Below the pieces are notes generated by a model. That model saw nothing but the letters and a program-made list of their open reading frames with translations, searched no databases and was not told where the DNA came from. This document shows positions 1 to 9,583 of a DNA stretch of 64,000 nucleotides, one piece after another. The stretch comes from a bacterium (GTDB lineage Bacteria > Pseudomonadota > Gammaproteobacteria > Burkholderiales > Burkholderiaceae_C), in NCBI GenBank assembly GCA_030824555.1, contig JAVBXK010000011.1, forward strand, positions 1-64,000, given 5' to 3'. Position 1 is the first letter of the stretch. The number at the start of each line of letters is the position of its first letter. A program made the translations under genes and the position numbers.

Positions 1-40
1 GACACCCCTTGAAACCCCGTTTCTGACGGTTACGTACCGG

Positions 41-146
41 GTTCTTTTCAGCCCACTGTCAGCTCAGTTCGCCAGCCTGTTTCTGCCGTTCTGTTCGTCA
101 GCCCTTTTCCTCCGTCCGGTTCGTCAGCTTTGTGCCGGGCCGTCCG
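41..146. repeat. Imperfect 26-bp tandem repeat upstream of hemC
   Basis: Units begin with GTTC at 41, 67, 93 and 119, exactly 26 bp apart. The 67 and 93 units agree at about 19 of 26 positions (GTTCG-CAGCC, then TTTC, then CCGT). The 119 unit keeps GTTCGTCAGC and a CCGTCC end shifted by two bases. The 41 unit is weaker. The array fills most of the 178 bp before hemC. I see no clear sigma-70 promoter in this stretch. Function is unknown; protein-binding sites or a relic of slippage are both possible. Confidence 0.5.
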
Positions 147-178
147 AAGTTACCCGTGCCCCGAGCACGTTTGTTGCC

Positions 179-1156
179 ATGTCGCCAGTCACGTCTACCC
201 AGCCCCTTCACCTCACCATTGCCACCCGTGAAAGCCGGTTGGCGCTGTGGCAGGCCGAGCACGTCAAAGCCCTGTTGGAAGGGCTGGGCCACACGGTCAC
301 GCTGCTGGGCATGACGACGCGTGGCGACCAGATCCTGGACCGCACCCTGAGCAAAGTGGGTGGCAAAGGGCTGTTCGTGAAAGAGCTGGAAACGGCGCTG
401 GAAGAAGGCCGTGCCGACCTGGCCGTGCACTCCCTCAAGGACGTGCCCATGCTGTTGCCCGAAGGCTTTGCCCTGGCCTGCGTGATGGAACGTGAAGACC
501 CGCGCGATGCCTGGGTATCGCCGCATTGCGCCGGGCTGGCCGATTTGCCTGCCAACGCGGTGGTGGGCACCTCCAGCCTGCGCCGCCTTGTGTTGCTGCG
601 CGAGGCGCTGGCCCGCCTGGGTCGCACCGACGTGCGCATCGAACCCCTGCGTGGCAACCTGGACACCCGTTTGCGCAAGCTGGACGATGGCCAGTACCAA
701 GCCATCGTGCTGGCCGCTGCCGGTTTGAAGCGGTTGGGGCTGGCGGCGCGTATCCGCCACATTTTTGAGCCCACCGAGATGCTGCCTGCGGCAGGGCAGG
801 GGGCCTTGGGCATTGAAATCCGCAGCGAGCGTGCTGACGTGGCGGCTGCCCTGGCACCACTGGCGCACATGCCCACTTGGCTGAGCGTGGCTGCCGAGCG
901 TGCGGTCAGCCGCGCGATGGGGGGCAGCTGCTCGATGCCGCTGGCCGCGTTCTCGCAATGGGACGCTGCTGGCCTGCTCACCATCCGTGGTGCATGGGGC
1001 GAGGAGTCTGGCACCGCTGCGCTGGCGCGTGCCGAGACCGGCCGTGTGGTGACCAGCCTGAACGAAGCCGAAGCCCTGGGCACGCACGTGGCCGATCAAC
1101 TGTGTGCAGCAGGTGCCCGGCGCATGGCGCCTGATGCCGCGCCCGCTGCAGTCTGA
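179..1156 (+). CDS. hemC: Hydroxymethylbilane synthase (porphobilinogen deaminase)
   Basis: Cytoplasmic enzyme of tetrapyrrole synthesis that polymerises four porphobilinogens into hydroxymethylbilane. The 325-residue product has the usual family length. The N-terminal lobe opens with the [12 protein letters not shown] motif. VHSLKDVP contains the catalytic aspartate region, and TSSLRR and [12 protein letters not shown] bind substrate. The C-terminal motif [11 protein letters not shown] carries Cys251, which should anchor the dipyrromethane cofactor. The ATG at 179 gives a short natural N-terminus. hemD follows after 23 bp, so the two are probably co-transcribed. No anomalies were seen. Confidence 0.97.
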   Translation: MSPVTSTQPLHLTIATRESRLALWQAEHVKALLEGLGHTVTLLGMTTRGDQILDRTLSKVGGKGLFVKELETALEEGRADLAVHSLKDVPMLLPEGFALACVMEREDPRDAWVSPHCAGLADLPANAVVGTSSLRRLVLLREALARLGRTDVRIEPLRGNLDTRLRKLDDGQYQAIVLAAAGLKRLGLAARIRHIFEPTEMLPAAGQGALGIEIRSERADVAAALAPLAHMPTWLSVAAERAVSRAMGGSCSMPLAAFSQWDAAGLLTIRGAWGEESGTAALARAETGRVVTSLNEAEALGTHVADQLCAAGARRMAPDAAPAAV

Positions 1157-1179
1157 CCGACGTCCCCACGCCTGACCCC

Positions 1180-2082
1180 ATGACCCTGCAAGTGGTGGTG
1201 ACCCGGCCCGCCCGAGAGGCCGCAGCCTGGGTGACCACCCTGTCTGCGGCCGGGTTCGACCCCGTGGCGTTGCCCCTGCTGGCATTTGACCTCCCTGCCC
1301 ATGCCGACCTGCTGGATGCCGCGCGTCTGGGCTTGGCCGGGTTCGATGCGGTGATGTTCGTCAGCCCGCAGGCTGTGCAAGCCTTTTTGGGTGGAAATTT
1401 TGATAAAAATTCGGCCCTACCGCTTTCTCTTATTGACTTTGTTGCTATCAACGACGATTTGAAGTGTGGGCCGTTGCGTTGTTGGGCGCCGGGGCCTGGC
1501 ACGGCACAGGCGCTGGTGCGTGCAGGTGTGCCTTTGGCGCGCATCGACCAACCTGCGCCCGATGCCGCCCAGTTCGATTCGGAGGCGCTCTGGTCGGTGG
1601 TGGCACCGCAGGTGGTACCGGGTTCGCGTGTGCTGGTGGTGCGTGGCGAAGTGGACACCCCCGCCGGTTTGCCAGCGGGTGGCCAGGGCATTGGCCGGGA
1701 ATGGTTGGCCGATCAATGCCGTGCCGCTGGGGCCACCGTGCAGATGTGCGCTGCCTACAGGCGGCAGACGCCGAGCTGGACACCTGATATGTGTGCCGCT
1801 GCCCGCTTGGCCGCCACGAACGGTGCGGTGTGGCTGTTCAGCAGCTCGGAGGGGGTGGCCCACCTGGCCAAACTGCTGCCGGACCAGCGTTGGGACGAGG
1901 CCATGGCATTGACCACGCACCCCCGTATTGCACAGGCAGTCAGCGGTTTGGGCTTCGGGCAGGTGCAGGTGTGCAGACCCGCGCAGGCCGATGTGTTGCA
2001 AACCTTGAACAACTGGTCCGCCAGTGTGCCCCACAGCGGGCAACCCGGCCCCCTGACCCCTAAAATGGCTCGCACCCCATGA
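1180..2082 (+). CDS. hemD: Uroporphyrinogen-III synthase, with an in-frame repeat insertion
   Basis: Cyclises hydroxymethylbilane to uroporphyrinogen III. HemD sequences are poorly conserved. The call rests on the N-terminal VVVTRPAREAAAWV segment, the VMFVSPQAVQAF motif, SRVLVVRGE, the C-terminal VWLFSSSEGVAHL, and the position between hemC and hemX. Residues about 72-91 (FDKNSALPLSLIDFV region) are encoded by an AT-rich stretch, 1395-1452, that matches a dispersed 55-bp repeat found elsewhere in this window. It therefore looks like an in-frame insertion that the protein tolerates. The stop overlaps the hemX start by 4 bp (ATGA). Confidence 0.9.
   Translation: MTLQVVVTRPAREAAAWVTTLSAAGFDPVALPLLAFDLPAHADLLDAARLGLAGFDAVMFVSPQAVQAFLGGNFDKNSALPLSLIDFVAINDDLKCGPLRCWAPGPGTAQALVRAGVPLARIDQPAPDAAQFDSEALWSVVAPQVVPGSRVLVVRGEVDTPAGLPAGGQGIGREWLADQCRAAGATVQMCAAYRRQTPSWTPDMCAAARLAATNGAVWLFSSSEGVAHLAKLLPDQRWDEAMALTTHPRIAQAVSGLGFGQVQVCRPAQADVLQTLNNWSASVPHSGQPGPLTPKMARTP
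1395..1452 (-). repeat. Dispersed 55-bp repeat, copy 1 (inside hemD)
   Basis: Read on the minus strand, this segment shows TGATAGCAACAAA, a spacer, AAAGCGGTAGGGCC and an AT-rich tail. It shares this order with seven other places in the window. It is much more AT-rich than the hemD sequence around it and stays open in the hemD frame. Confidence 0.7.
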
Positions 2083-3563
2083 CCGATGCCAAACTGAACC
2101 CCGTCCCCTTACCCGCAGAGGCACTTCTGGCCGCCGGTACGGCTACTGCATCCTCCTTGGGTGCGACAGAGGCTGCGCCTGCCGACACGCCCGCTCCGTC
2201 TGCCGTGCCGCCCGCGCGCACCGCGTCGCCCGGGGCTGGTCCGGTGCAGCCGGCCAGCGGCGGCTGGTTTGCCACCACCATGCTGATGGTGGCCCTGCTG
2301 GCGCTGGTGCTCAGCGGCTTGCTGTGGCAACGGCTGGACCGCATTCAGCAGGAGCTGGCCAAGCGTTCGGCCGATGTGGCGGAAGAAACTGAAAAATCAC
2401 GCGATTCAGCCGATCAGGCGCTGGAGCTGGCGCAGGAGCTGCAGGCGCGCGTGAGCGTGGCCGAGGTCAAGCTGTCTGAAGTCAGCCTGCAGCGCACGCA
2501 GCTTGAAGAACTGATGCTCAGCGTGTCGCGGTCGCGGGACGACACGCTGGTGCTTGACATCGAGTCGGGCGTGCGCCTGGCCATGCAGCAAGCAGAATTG
2601 ACGGGCAGTGCCCAGCCCTTGTTGTCGGCTTTGCAGGCAGCAGACCGGCGCATTGCCAAAGCGGCACAGCCACGGTTGAACCCGGTGCAACGCGCCATGG
2701 CGCGCGACATGGACCGCATCAAAGCCTCCCCCGTGGCTGACTTGCCGTTGTTGGCCAGTCGTCTGGACGAGCTGGCCCGTGCGGTGGACGAATGGCCTTT
2801 GGTCAATGCAGAGCCCAAGAAGCGCCAGCCCACGCAGGTTGGCAAAACTGCCAAAGAGCCCGTGCAGCCATCTGCGTCTGTGCCCCCCCAGGCACAGAAG
2901 TCAACGGGTACGTCATCGGACGGCGACAGCGCATCCTCCGGTCCCGGCGCTGTACCGGGCAGCACGGCAGTTCCCTCTGAGGTGGTGTCAGCGGACGACA
3001 AGACAGCGTCTGCACCCACTTCATCAGCACCTGCCAAAGACAACGCATCCACGGCACCTGAAGCCAAACCAGCCCCTGCAGCCGTTGCGCACAAGAAGAC
3101 CTCGTCAGACAAGGCCCAGAAACCGGGTGTTTCGGTGCCCACCAAAACCGACGAGACCGATGCCTCCAGCATGCTGCGCTCGGCACACACCGTGTGGACA
3201 CGGTGGTGGGCACAGTTGACCGAGCATGTGTCGGTGGCAACCCGAGATCTGGTTCGCGTCAGCCGCATTGACGAGCCTGATGCGGTGCTGCTGTCGCCTG
3301 AACAATCTGTTTTCTTGCGTGAAAACCTCAAGTTGCGTTTGCTCAATGCGCGTTTGAGCCTGTTGTCGCGCCAGGTTGCGGCGTCTCGCGCGGACATGCA
3401 GGCCGTTAAAACGGCCATGCTGAAGTATTTTGACCCCCAGTCGCCCGTGAACAAGCAGGCGCAGCAGGCGTTGAGTGATGTGTTACAGGCGTCCAAATCG
3501 CTTGAATTGCCCCGCCCGGATGACACACTGGCCGCGTTGGCCAAGGCAGCGGGCGGTCGCTGA
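2079..3563 (+). CDS. hemX: HemX-like membrane protein (uroporphyrinogen-III C-methyltransferase-related)
   Basis: A 494-residue protein of the HemX family, a bitopic membrane protein encoded beside hemD in proteobacteria. Its biochemical role is unclear, and annotation as a methyltransferase is historical. An Ala/Pro-rich cytoplasmic N-terminus precedes one transmembrane helix near residues 65-87 (TTMLMVALLALVLSGLLW). A coiled coil follows at about 88-145, then the conserved region around LDIESGVRLAMQQAELTG. A low-complexity Ser/Pro/Ala/Lys linker spans about 230-360, and a conserved C-terminal block includes SVFLRENLKLRLLNARL. It overlaps hemD by 4 bp and hemY by 1 bp, so translation of the three is probably coupled. 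Confidence 0.9.
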   Translation: MTDAKLNPVPLPAEALLAAGTATASSLGATEAAPADTPAPSAVPPARTASPGAGPVQPASGGWFATTMLMVALLALVLSGLLWQRLDRIQQELAKRSADVAEETEKSRDSADQALELAQELQARVSVAEVKLSEVSLQRTQLEELMLSVSRSRDDTLVLDIESGVRLAMQQAELTGSAQPLLSALQAADRRIAKAAQPRLNPVQRAMARDMDRIKASPVADLPLLASRLDELARAVDEWPLVNAEPKKRQPTQVGKTAKEPVQPSASVPPQAQKSTGTSSDGDSASSGPGAVPGSTAVPSEVVSADDKTASAPTSSAPAKDNASTAPEAKPAPAAVAHKKTSSDKAQKPGVSVPTKTDETDASSMLRSAHTVWTRWWAQLTEHVSVATRDLVRVSRIDEPDAVLLSPEQSVFLRENLKLRLLNARLSLLSRQVAASRADMQAVKTAMLKYFDPQSPVNKQAQQALSDVLQASKSLELPRPDDTLAALAKAAGGR

Positions 3564-4870
3564 TGCCCATGAAAGCCGTATTCTGGTTGGTGGGGCTGTT
3601 CGCAGCGGCGGCAGCGCTGGCGCTGCTGATGGGCCAGAACGGTGCCACGGTCACCCTGTTCTGGCCGCCTTACCGGGTGGACATGTCGTTCAACCTGGTG
3701 TTGGGTGGTGTGCTGTCACTGTTTGTGCTGATTTACCTGGCACTGCGGTCGTTTGCTGCGTTGCGTTCGTTGCCGCTACAGGCTAAACGGTGGCGTGCCT
3801 TGCAGCGCGAACGTGCGGTTTATGCTGGGCTGATGGATGCTTTGGCCAATCAATTGGCCGGCCGTTACGTCCGCGCGCGCGGTGCTGCCAAGTCTGCGGT
3901 GGACCACGTGACGCCGTTAATGCAGGCTGGTCATACCACCGCTTCACACACGCAGGCGTGGGTGCTTGCCCATTTGCTGGCAGCCGAGGCAGCGCATGCC
4001 TTGCAGGACCAAGAGGCACGCGACGCTCATTTCGAGTTGGCGCTGCAGCGGACGTCGGATGCCGAGGCGATCACCCTCAAGGAAGGCGTGTTGCTGCGGG
4101 CGTTGACCTGGGCCGTTGACAACAACAAGGCTGCCACTGCCCAGCGCTGGCTGGCGCAGATGCCACAGGGTGTGGCCAGACGCACTGCCACGCTGCGGCT
4201 CAAACTCAAGCTCACGCGCCTGACACAAGACCATGTGGCTGGCTTCGAGACTGCGCGTCTGCTTGCCAAGCACAGGGCCTTTTCTGAGGTTGCATCAGCC
4301 AGTATCTTGCGCAAGTTGCGCATGGCCGCGTTCAAAGATTGCCACGACGCCGAACAACTGCGTGCCGTGTGGCGAGGCATGGACCGTGCAGAAAAACACG
4401 ATCCTACGCTGGTGCTGGCCATCGTGGCCCGTTTGCAGGAAGTGACGGCTGGCGATGCCGATGCCAGTTTGGCCATGGTCTGGGCGCGTGAATGGGCCGA
4501 ACCTGTGTTCAACCAGTACACCAGTCTGCCAGACGCCTTGCGGGCACCGTTTGTTCGGGTGATGCAAGGGCTGATTCCTGCCATCGATGCGAGCTGGCTG
4601 GGCCGGGTCGAGACGCTTCAGCGGGAACACCCGGCCGATCCTCATCTCATGTTCCTGGCGGCTCAAACTTTCTTTCACCAGAAACTATGGGGCAAATCCC
4701 ACGTGCTGTTCCAGCAAGCTGCACGTTCGCTGACAGATGACTCGCTCAAGGCCCAGGTCTGGTACCGACTTGCACAGCTTGCCGAGGAGCGTGGTGATGC
4801 ACCCGCTGCGCTGGCTGCCTGGCGGGAAGCGGCTGCATGGGCTGTCAGCGGCACCAACTTGTCGCACTGA
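3563..4870 (+). CDS. hemY: HemY-like TPR membrane protein
   Basis: A 435-residue inner-membrane protein of the proteobacterial HemY family, distinct from Gram-positive protoporphyrinogen oxidase, which has the same name. Two N-terminal membrane helices are visible: AVFWLVGLFAAAAALALLMG and LVLGGVLSLFVLIYLAL. A long helical TPR-like domain follows, ending in QVWYRLAQLAEERGD. The family is linked to late heme synthesis by gene neighbourhood only. A second ATG six bases downstream is an equally possible start. It overlaps the hemX stop by 1 bp and ends 2 bp before the next gene, so the diguanylate cyclase may be read from the hem operon. Confidence 0.88.
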   Translation: MPMKAVFWLVGLFAAAAALALLMGQNGATVTLFWPPYRVDMSFNLVLGGVLSLFVLIYLALRSFAALRSLPLQAKRWRALQRERAVYAGLMDALANQLAGRYVRARGAAKSAVDHVTPLMQAGHTTASHTQAWVLAHLLAAEAAHALQDQEARDAHFELALQRTSDAEAITLKEGVLLRALTWAVDNNKAATAQRWLAQMPQGVARRTATLRLKLKLTRLTQDHVAGFETARLLAKHRAFSEVASASILRKLRMAAFKDCHDAEQLRAVWRGMDRAEKHDPTLVLAIVARLQEVTAGDADASLAMVWAREWAEPVFNQYTSLPDALRAPFVRVMQGLIPAIDASWLGRVETLQREHPADPHLMFLAAQTFFHQKLWGKSHVLFQQAARSLTDDSLKAQVWYRLAQLAEERGDAPAALAAWREAAAWAVSGTNLSH

Positions 4871-4872
4871 CC

Positions 4873-5937
4873 ATGACTCGCATCATCCAGAGCTTGGCCG
4901 ATATGACGGCCCACCGCAACCGCGAGTTGTTGGACCTGGCGCTTGCCGAGGCGCTGATGGACGTGGTCACACCCCAAAAAGTGGTGTTTGTCATGGGCAT
5001 CACGCAGGATGGCGAAACGCGTTGGCTGGAGCGGGCCCGCTACGAACGTGGGATGCCTCCTGTGCTGATCGATCCCATGTGGGCGCATTTCCAATCGTTG
5101 GACCCTGCTGACGCGCACCCGCTACGTCAGGTGTGCTTGCACAGCATGGCGGTGCAGCAGCAGCCTCCGTCCGGTGACCGCACGACACACATCACGATGT
5201 TCCCTTTGTCTGGCGATGGGGGCCTCGAAAGTGTGCTGGAAGTGCATTCGACCGATCCCATGTCTGCGCAAACCCTGCAAGTGGTGCACAGCATGCAACG
5301 CGTGTATCACAACATGCATGCATTGCTCGACTACAGCGAACGCGATTCACTGACCAATCTGCTCAATCGCAAGTCGTTTGACGACACCTTTTTCAAGGCA
5401 CTTGGCGAGCGCCCGGTGGACACCAGCGGAGATCATGCAGACTGCGGGTTGGTCGTGCAGCAGGAGCGTCGACATGCGCCACCGGTGGAGAGCTATTGGC
5501 TCGGTATGCTGGACATTGATCATTTCAAGCAAGTGAACGACTCGTTCGGACATCTGATCGGTGACGAGGTGCTGTTGTTGGTCGCTCGCTTGCTGCGCCA
5601 CGGCTTCCGTTTTCATGACCGGCTGTACCGTTTTGGTGGCGAAGAATTCGTGGTGTTGATGCGTTGCCCCGATGCCAACCTTGCGTTGTCGGTATTCGAG
5701 CGGTTTCGCAAAAGCATGGAAAGCTTTGCCTTTCCGCAGGTAGGCCGCATCACGGTCAGCATTGGTATCAGTCGACTCACGGCATCTGACACACCTGCCA
5801 TGGCCCTGGATCGTGCCGATCAGGCGGTCTACGCAGCCAAGTCTTCAGGACGCAACCGTGTCATTGACCATGCTGAATTGGTCAGGCAGGGTCAAGCCAG
5901 CACGGTGATCAAGACTGGCGACATCGAGCTCTTCTGA
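4873..5937 (+). CDS. GGDEF-domain diguanylate cyclase
   Basis: Predicted to make cyclic di-GMP from two GTP. The start at 4873 (MTRIIQSLADMTAHRN) lies 2 bp after hemY; an in-frame ATG at 4837 would overlap hemY and is less likely. The product is 354 residues. The first 165 residues resemble no domain I can name and contain no membrane helix, so sensing is probably cytoplasmic. The C-terminal GGDEF domain has LTNLLNRKSF, the metal-binding segment LDIDHFKQVNDSFGH and an intact GGEEF active site. RFHD sits five residues upstream of GGEEF, which fits a product-inhibition I-site. Coupling to the hem operon is an inference from spacing. Confidence 0.9.
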   Translation: MTRIIQSLADMTAHRNRELLDLALAEALMDVVTPQKVVFVMGITQDGETRWLERARYERGMPPVLIDPMWAHFQSLDPADAHPLRQVCLHSMAVQQQPPSGDRTTHITMFPLSGDGGLESVLEVHSTDPMSAQTLQVVHSMQRVYHNMHALLDYSERDSLTNLLNRKSFDDTFFKALGERPVDTSGDHADCGLVVQQERRHAPPVESYWLGMLDIDHFKQVNDSFGHLIGDEVLLLVARLLRHGFRFHDRLYRFGGEEFVVLMRCPDANLALSVFERFRKSMESFAFPQVGRITVSIGISRLTASDTPAMALDRADQAVYAAKSSGRNRVIDHAELVRQGQASTVIKTGDIELF

Positions 5938-5995
5938 GCACGCTCTGCGGCTGATGAACGCCAACCTGTTGCAAACTGGGTTGATGTGCAAGACT

Positions 5996-6025
5996 AAAAA
6001 AAAGGCCCCGCAAGGGGCCTTTTTT
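5996..6025. terminator. Bidirectional intrinsic terminator
   Basis: GGCCCC (6004-6009), loop GCAA, GGGGCC (6014-6019). An A-run precedes the stem and a T-run follows it, so it works on both strands. It separates the converging diguanylate cyclase and rne transcripts. Confidence 0.9.
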
Positions 6026-6041
6026 GTCAGTGAGGTCCGGG

Positions 6042-9041
6042 TCAGCTGTTCGGGTTGTCGAAGGGCAGTGTCATGGCTGACAGGTCTTTGCGGGTTTCCA
6101 CCAAAACCAACGGGCCTTCGTCCAGTACGTCAACTGCCTTGCGTTCACGAGGTACGTGCACGATAGCCGGTGCGGCTGCCATGGCGGCCTGGGCTTGGGC
6201 TACCTTGTCTGCATCGGATGCAATCCATTCCAGCCCTGCGCCTTGGGCTATGGCTTGCAAGTCTTGCAAGGCCAGCACATAGGATTGAACCTTGGGCAAT
6301 GCCTTGGCCGACTCGATGGGGGCAGCGGCTGCAGGGGCAACTTGTGCGATGGGTTGCAAAATGGGCGCAGGCAAGTCCACGGCTGCTTCGTCGGCAATTG
6401 CTGGGGCCGCGCTGACGGTGTCGACTGATTCTTCTGCAGCTTCGTCGCCACGTTGGCGTGAGCCATTGCGTTCCCGGCGATCACGGCCATAGCGGTCCCG
6501 TGTGCGCTTTTCACGTGGCGCGCGAGCGGGCTCTTCCGAGCCGTCCGCATCGACAGTCGGTGCAGTTTCCTCCGATGAACCCTGTGGTGTGGCATCTGCC
6601 GGCGGTGTTTCAGACTTCTCTTGCGGCTGTGCCACGTCTGCTGCGGGGGCCGCAGGTGCTGCAGGCGTGTTGAAGTAGCTGTAACGCGGTGCTTCGTCGG
6701 GCTGCTCGGCTGGCGCTTCGCTCGAAGTCATGGTTTGGCTGGTATCAGGCAGCGTGTCGACTGCCGTGCCTGCATCGGGTCGGCGTTCGCGCCGAGGACT
6801 GCGGTCCCGACGGCCCTCGCCACGGCCTTCGCCTCTGTTGTCTCCGCGTTCACCGCGATTTGCCCGGTTGGCTGGCGCGGCGTCCTCTGTCGCCGTGTCA
6901 ACTGATTGCGTCACAAGCGTGTTTGCGGCTTCCACGGGCGCGTCGTTGCCCAGCAAAGGGTCACGTGCAGGACGGTCGCCGCGGCCATTTCGACCACGGC
7001 CTTCACCATTGCGATCTGCCCTCGGTGGGCGTCCTTCGCTGATGGCCCCGGCACGGCCTTCCGGACGGGTGTCGTTGCGATCACCCCGGGGTTGCTCGTT
7101 GCGGCTTTCGCCGTTTCGTCCATTGCGACTACCGCGACCGCCACGACCACTGTCTCTGCCATTGCGGCCGTCACCACGTGTGGAGCCGTCGCGGGTTGCG
7201 TCGCCACGTCCGGCGTCGGCGCCTGCTGCTGCTGATCCTGCGACAACGGGCGCAGCAGCTGCTGGCTGGTCAACAGGTGTTGGCGCGGGTTCACTGCCCA
7301 GCAGTTTTTTCAACCAACCGAAGAAACCACCGCTGCTGGCAGGGGCTGCCACAGGCGCTGGGGCAACAGGGGGTACCGGTGCCACCACCGCGACGGGTGC
7401 TGGTACGGGTTCTGGCTTGGGCGCCATGACGGGTGCGGGGCCATCAGGCAGCACGCCCTTGATGAGCGGCTCTTGCTTGTTGCTGCGTTCCTGGCTACGA
7501 CGGGTGAAAGTCGTTGCTTCGTCAGCTTCTTCAGCCAACTTGTAGCTGGCATCCAGGTTGTCCAGGCGTGGATCGTCGTGTTTCAGGCGTTCCAGCTTGT
7601 AATTGGGGGTGTCCAGGCTTTTGTTGGGCACCAACAGCACGCTGATGCGCTGCTTGAGCTCGATCTTGGTGATTTCGGTGCGCTTTTCGTTCAGTAGGAA
7701 GCTGGCCACTTCGACAGGCACTTGCGCCAGCACGGCGGAGGTGTTGTCTTTCAGCGACTCTTCCTGAATGATCCGCAGGATTTGCAGCGCGGAGCTTTCC
7801 GTGTCGCGGATATGGCCGGAGCCGCCGCAACGTGGGCAAGGAATGGAGGCGCCTTCGCTGAGGGTGGGGCGCAGGCGCTGGCGACTCATCTCCAGCAAGC
7901 CGAATTTGCTGATGGCCCCGAACTGCACACGGGCGCGGTCTTGGCGCAGGGCATCGCGCAGGCGGTTTTCCACCTCGCGGCGGTTTTTGCTCTCCTCCAT
8001 GTCAATGAAGTCGATCACGATCAGACCACCCAGGTCGCGCAAACGCGCTTGGCGGGCTACTTCGTCGGCGGCTTCCAAGTTGGTCCGGGTGGCGGTTTCT
8101 TCGATGTCGCCGCCCTTGATGGCGCGGGCCGAGTTCACGTCAACGGCCACCAGTGCTTCGGTCTGGTCGATCACGATGGCACCGCCGCTGGGCAGTTGAA
8201 CCGTGCGGGCGTAGGCGGTTTCGATCTGGTGTTCGATCTGGAAGCGGCTGAACAGCGGTGCGTCGTCGCGGTAGCGCTTCACGCGGTGCCCGTGCTCGGG
8301 CATCACGTGGTTCATGAACTGGTGCGCCTGCTCGAAGATGTCGTCCGTGTCGATCAGGATTTCGCCAATGTCGCTGTTGAAGTAGTCGCGAATGGCACGG
8401 ATGACCAGGCTGGATTCCTGGTAAATCAGGTAAGCGCCTTTACCGCCTTTGGTGGCGCCATCAATGGCGGTCCACAGTTTCAGCAGGTAGTTCAGGTCCC
8501 ATTGCAGCTCGTTCGCGTCGCGGCCAATGCCGGCGGTGCGGGCGATGATGCTCATGCCGTTGGGGTATTCCAACTGGTCGAGGGCGGCTTTGAGCTCCTG
8601 GCGATCTTCGCCTTCGATGCGGCGGCTCACGCCGCCGCCACGCGGGTTGTTGGGCATCAAAACCACGTAACGACCAGCCAGGCTGACGAATGTGGTGAGT
8701 GCAGCGCCCTTGTTGCCGCGTTCTTCTTTTTCAACCTGAACCAGCAGCTCCTGGCCTTCTTTGATGACGTCCTGAATGCGGGCCTGGCCAACCGACACAC
8801 CGGTCGAAAAGTACTGGCGAGAGATTTCTTTGAAAGGCAGGAAGCCGTGGCGATCTTCGCCGTAGTCCACGAAGCAAGCCTCCAGGCTGGGCTCTACCCT
8901 GGTTACGACTGCCTTGTAAATGTTGCCTTTGCGCTGTTCGCGCCCTTCGATTTCAATTTCGTAATCGAGCAATTTTTGCCCGTTGACGATGGCCAAACGG
9001 CGTTCTTCCGCCTGGGTGGCGTTGATCAACATTCTTTTCAT
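6042..9041 (-). CDS. rne: Ribonuclease E
   Basis: Endoribonuclease that starts mRNA decay and processes rRNA and tRNA at the inner-membrane face. The 999-residue product begins [13 protein letters not shown] and carries an S1 domain at about 35-125. The DNase I-like catalytic core contains the two metal-site segments [10 protein letters not shown] and VIDFIDME. The zinc-link CPRCGGSG supports tetramerisation. From about residue 510 the protein is disordered, rich in Arg, Gly, Asp, Pro and Ala, with RGD/RGE-like runs, as expected for the degradosome scaffold and RNA-binding half. An AAGGAAC ribosome site lies just before the ATG. A long leader suggests autoregulation. Confidence 0.97.
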   Translation of the reverse strand: MKRMLINATQAEERRLAIVNGQKLLDYEIEIEGREQRKGNIYKAVVTRVEPSLEACFVDYGEDRHGFLPFKEISRQYFSTGVSVGQARIQDVIKEGQELLVQVEKEERGNKGAALTTFVSLAGRYVVLMPNNPRGGGVSRRIEGEDRQELKAALDQLEYPNGMSIIARTAGIGRDANELQWDLNYLLKLWTAIDGATKGGKGAYLIYQESSLVIRAIRDYFNSDIGEILIDTDDIFEQAHQFMNHVMPEHGHRVKRYRDDAPLFSRFQIEHQIETAYARTVQLPSGGAIVIDQTEALVAVDVNSARAIKGGDIEETATRTNLEAADEVARQARLRDLGGLIVIDFIDMEESKNRREVENRLRDALRQDRARVQFGAISKFGLLEMSRQRLRPTLSEGASIPCPRCGGSGHIRDTESSALQILRIIQEESLKDNTSAVLAQVPVEVASFLLNEKRTEITKIELKQRISVLLVPNKSLDTPNYKLERLKHDDPRLDNLDASYKLAEEADEATTFTRRSQERSNKQEPLIKGVLPDGPAPVMAPKPEPVPAPVAVVAPVPPVAPAPVAAPASSGGFFGWLKKLLGSEPAPTPVDQPAAAAPVVAGSAAAGADAGRGDATRDGSTRGDGRNGRDSGRGGRGSRNGRNGESRNEQPRGDRNDTRPEGRAGAISEGRPPRADRNGEGRGRNGRGDRPARDPLLGNDAPVEAANTLVTQSVDTATEDAAPANRANRGERGDNRGEGRGEGRRDRSPRRERRPDAGTAVDTLPDTSQTMTSSEAPAEQPDEAPRYSYFNTPAAPAAPAADVAQPQEKSETPPADATPQGSSEETAPTVDADGSEEPARAPREKRTRDRYGRDRRERNGSRQRGDEAAEESVDTVSAAPAIADEAAVDLPAPILQPIAQVAPAAAAPIESAKALPKVQSYVLALQDLQAIAQGAGLEWIASDADKVAQAQAAMAAAPAIVHVPRERKAVDVLDEGPLVLVETRKDLSAMTLPFDNPNS

Positions 9042-9516
9042 GGTTCACGTTCCTTCGCATGGCTAGGGGGTCGCTACAAAGCACTCGACCAAACATCGAG
9101 CGCAACGGCTTGCCAGGGAACGACAGGCGCAAAGAACGGGGAAAGGAATTGCCGGAGAGCAGCCTGAACTTGTGCCGTCAGCGCGCAACCGGTCGAAAAC
9201 ACCGGTCGGTGAGAGGTTGGGTCCAGGGCGTAGGCGCGTGGAGGTGGGTGAACAGACCTTGTAGGCCTTTGCCAGATGTCAGCATGGGTTCACTTGTGTC
9301 CCCACCCAGCACAGAGTCTGGATGGTTTGGGGTATTCCGTAGTCGGGTTCAGAGCAGGCTTGACGTTCCGGCCGCTGTCGTCAGTGGTGCGGCCCGGCAT
9401 TGACAAAGGACTCGCAGAACTGACCAGCGGTTGGCGTCTCTTTGTGGTTCGGGTCCATCCCGCGTACGGCCTTAAACTTCAAGGCAAATCAATTACTTGG
9501 GTATTCCAGAACTCAC
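9042..9516 (-). promoter_or_regulatory. Long rne 5' leader (no gene)
   Basis: About 475 nt lie between the predicted rne transcription start and its ATG, with no convincing gene on either strand. In Escherichia coli the rne leader is also several hundred nt long, and its folded structure lets RNase E control its own message. The same role is inferred here from length and position. One visible detail is a direct repeat of ACCGGTCG, each copy containing the palindrome ACCGGT, near 9188-9208. Confidence 0.5.
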
Positions 9517-9522
9517 CGCAAC

Positions 9523-9550
9523 ATTATAGGTTGACGGTCGGGGTTTCACG
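9523..9550 (-). promoter_or_regulatory. Predicted rne promoter
   Basis: A perfect minus-strand TATAAT sits at 9528-9523. The -35 region upstream (CCGTGA with a 17-bp spacer) is poor, so this is an assignment by -10 only. It would start transcription near 9516. Confidence 0.5.
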
Positions 9551-9583
9551 GAGACCGAGGGTTTACACGGAACAGGTCGCTTT

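Noticed and set aside
7722-9167. Long open frame on the plus strand opposite rne (481 codons)
   Set aside because: It mirrors the codon pattern of the highly conserved RNase E core and has no recognisable domain or ribosome site.
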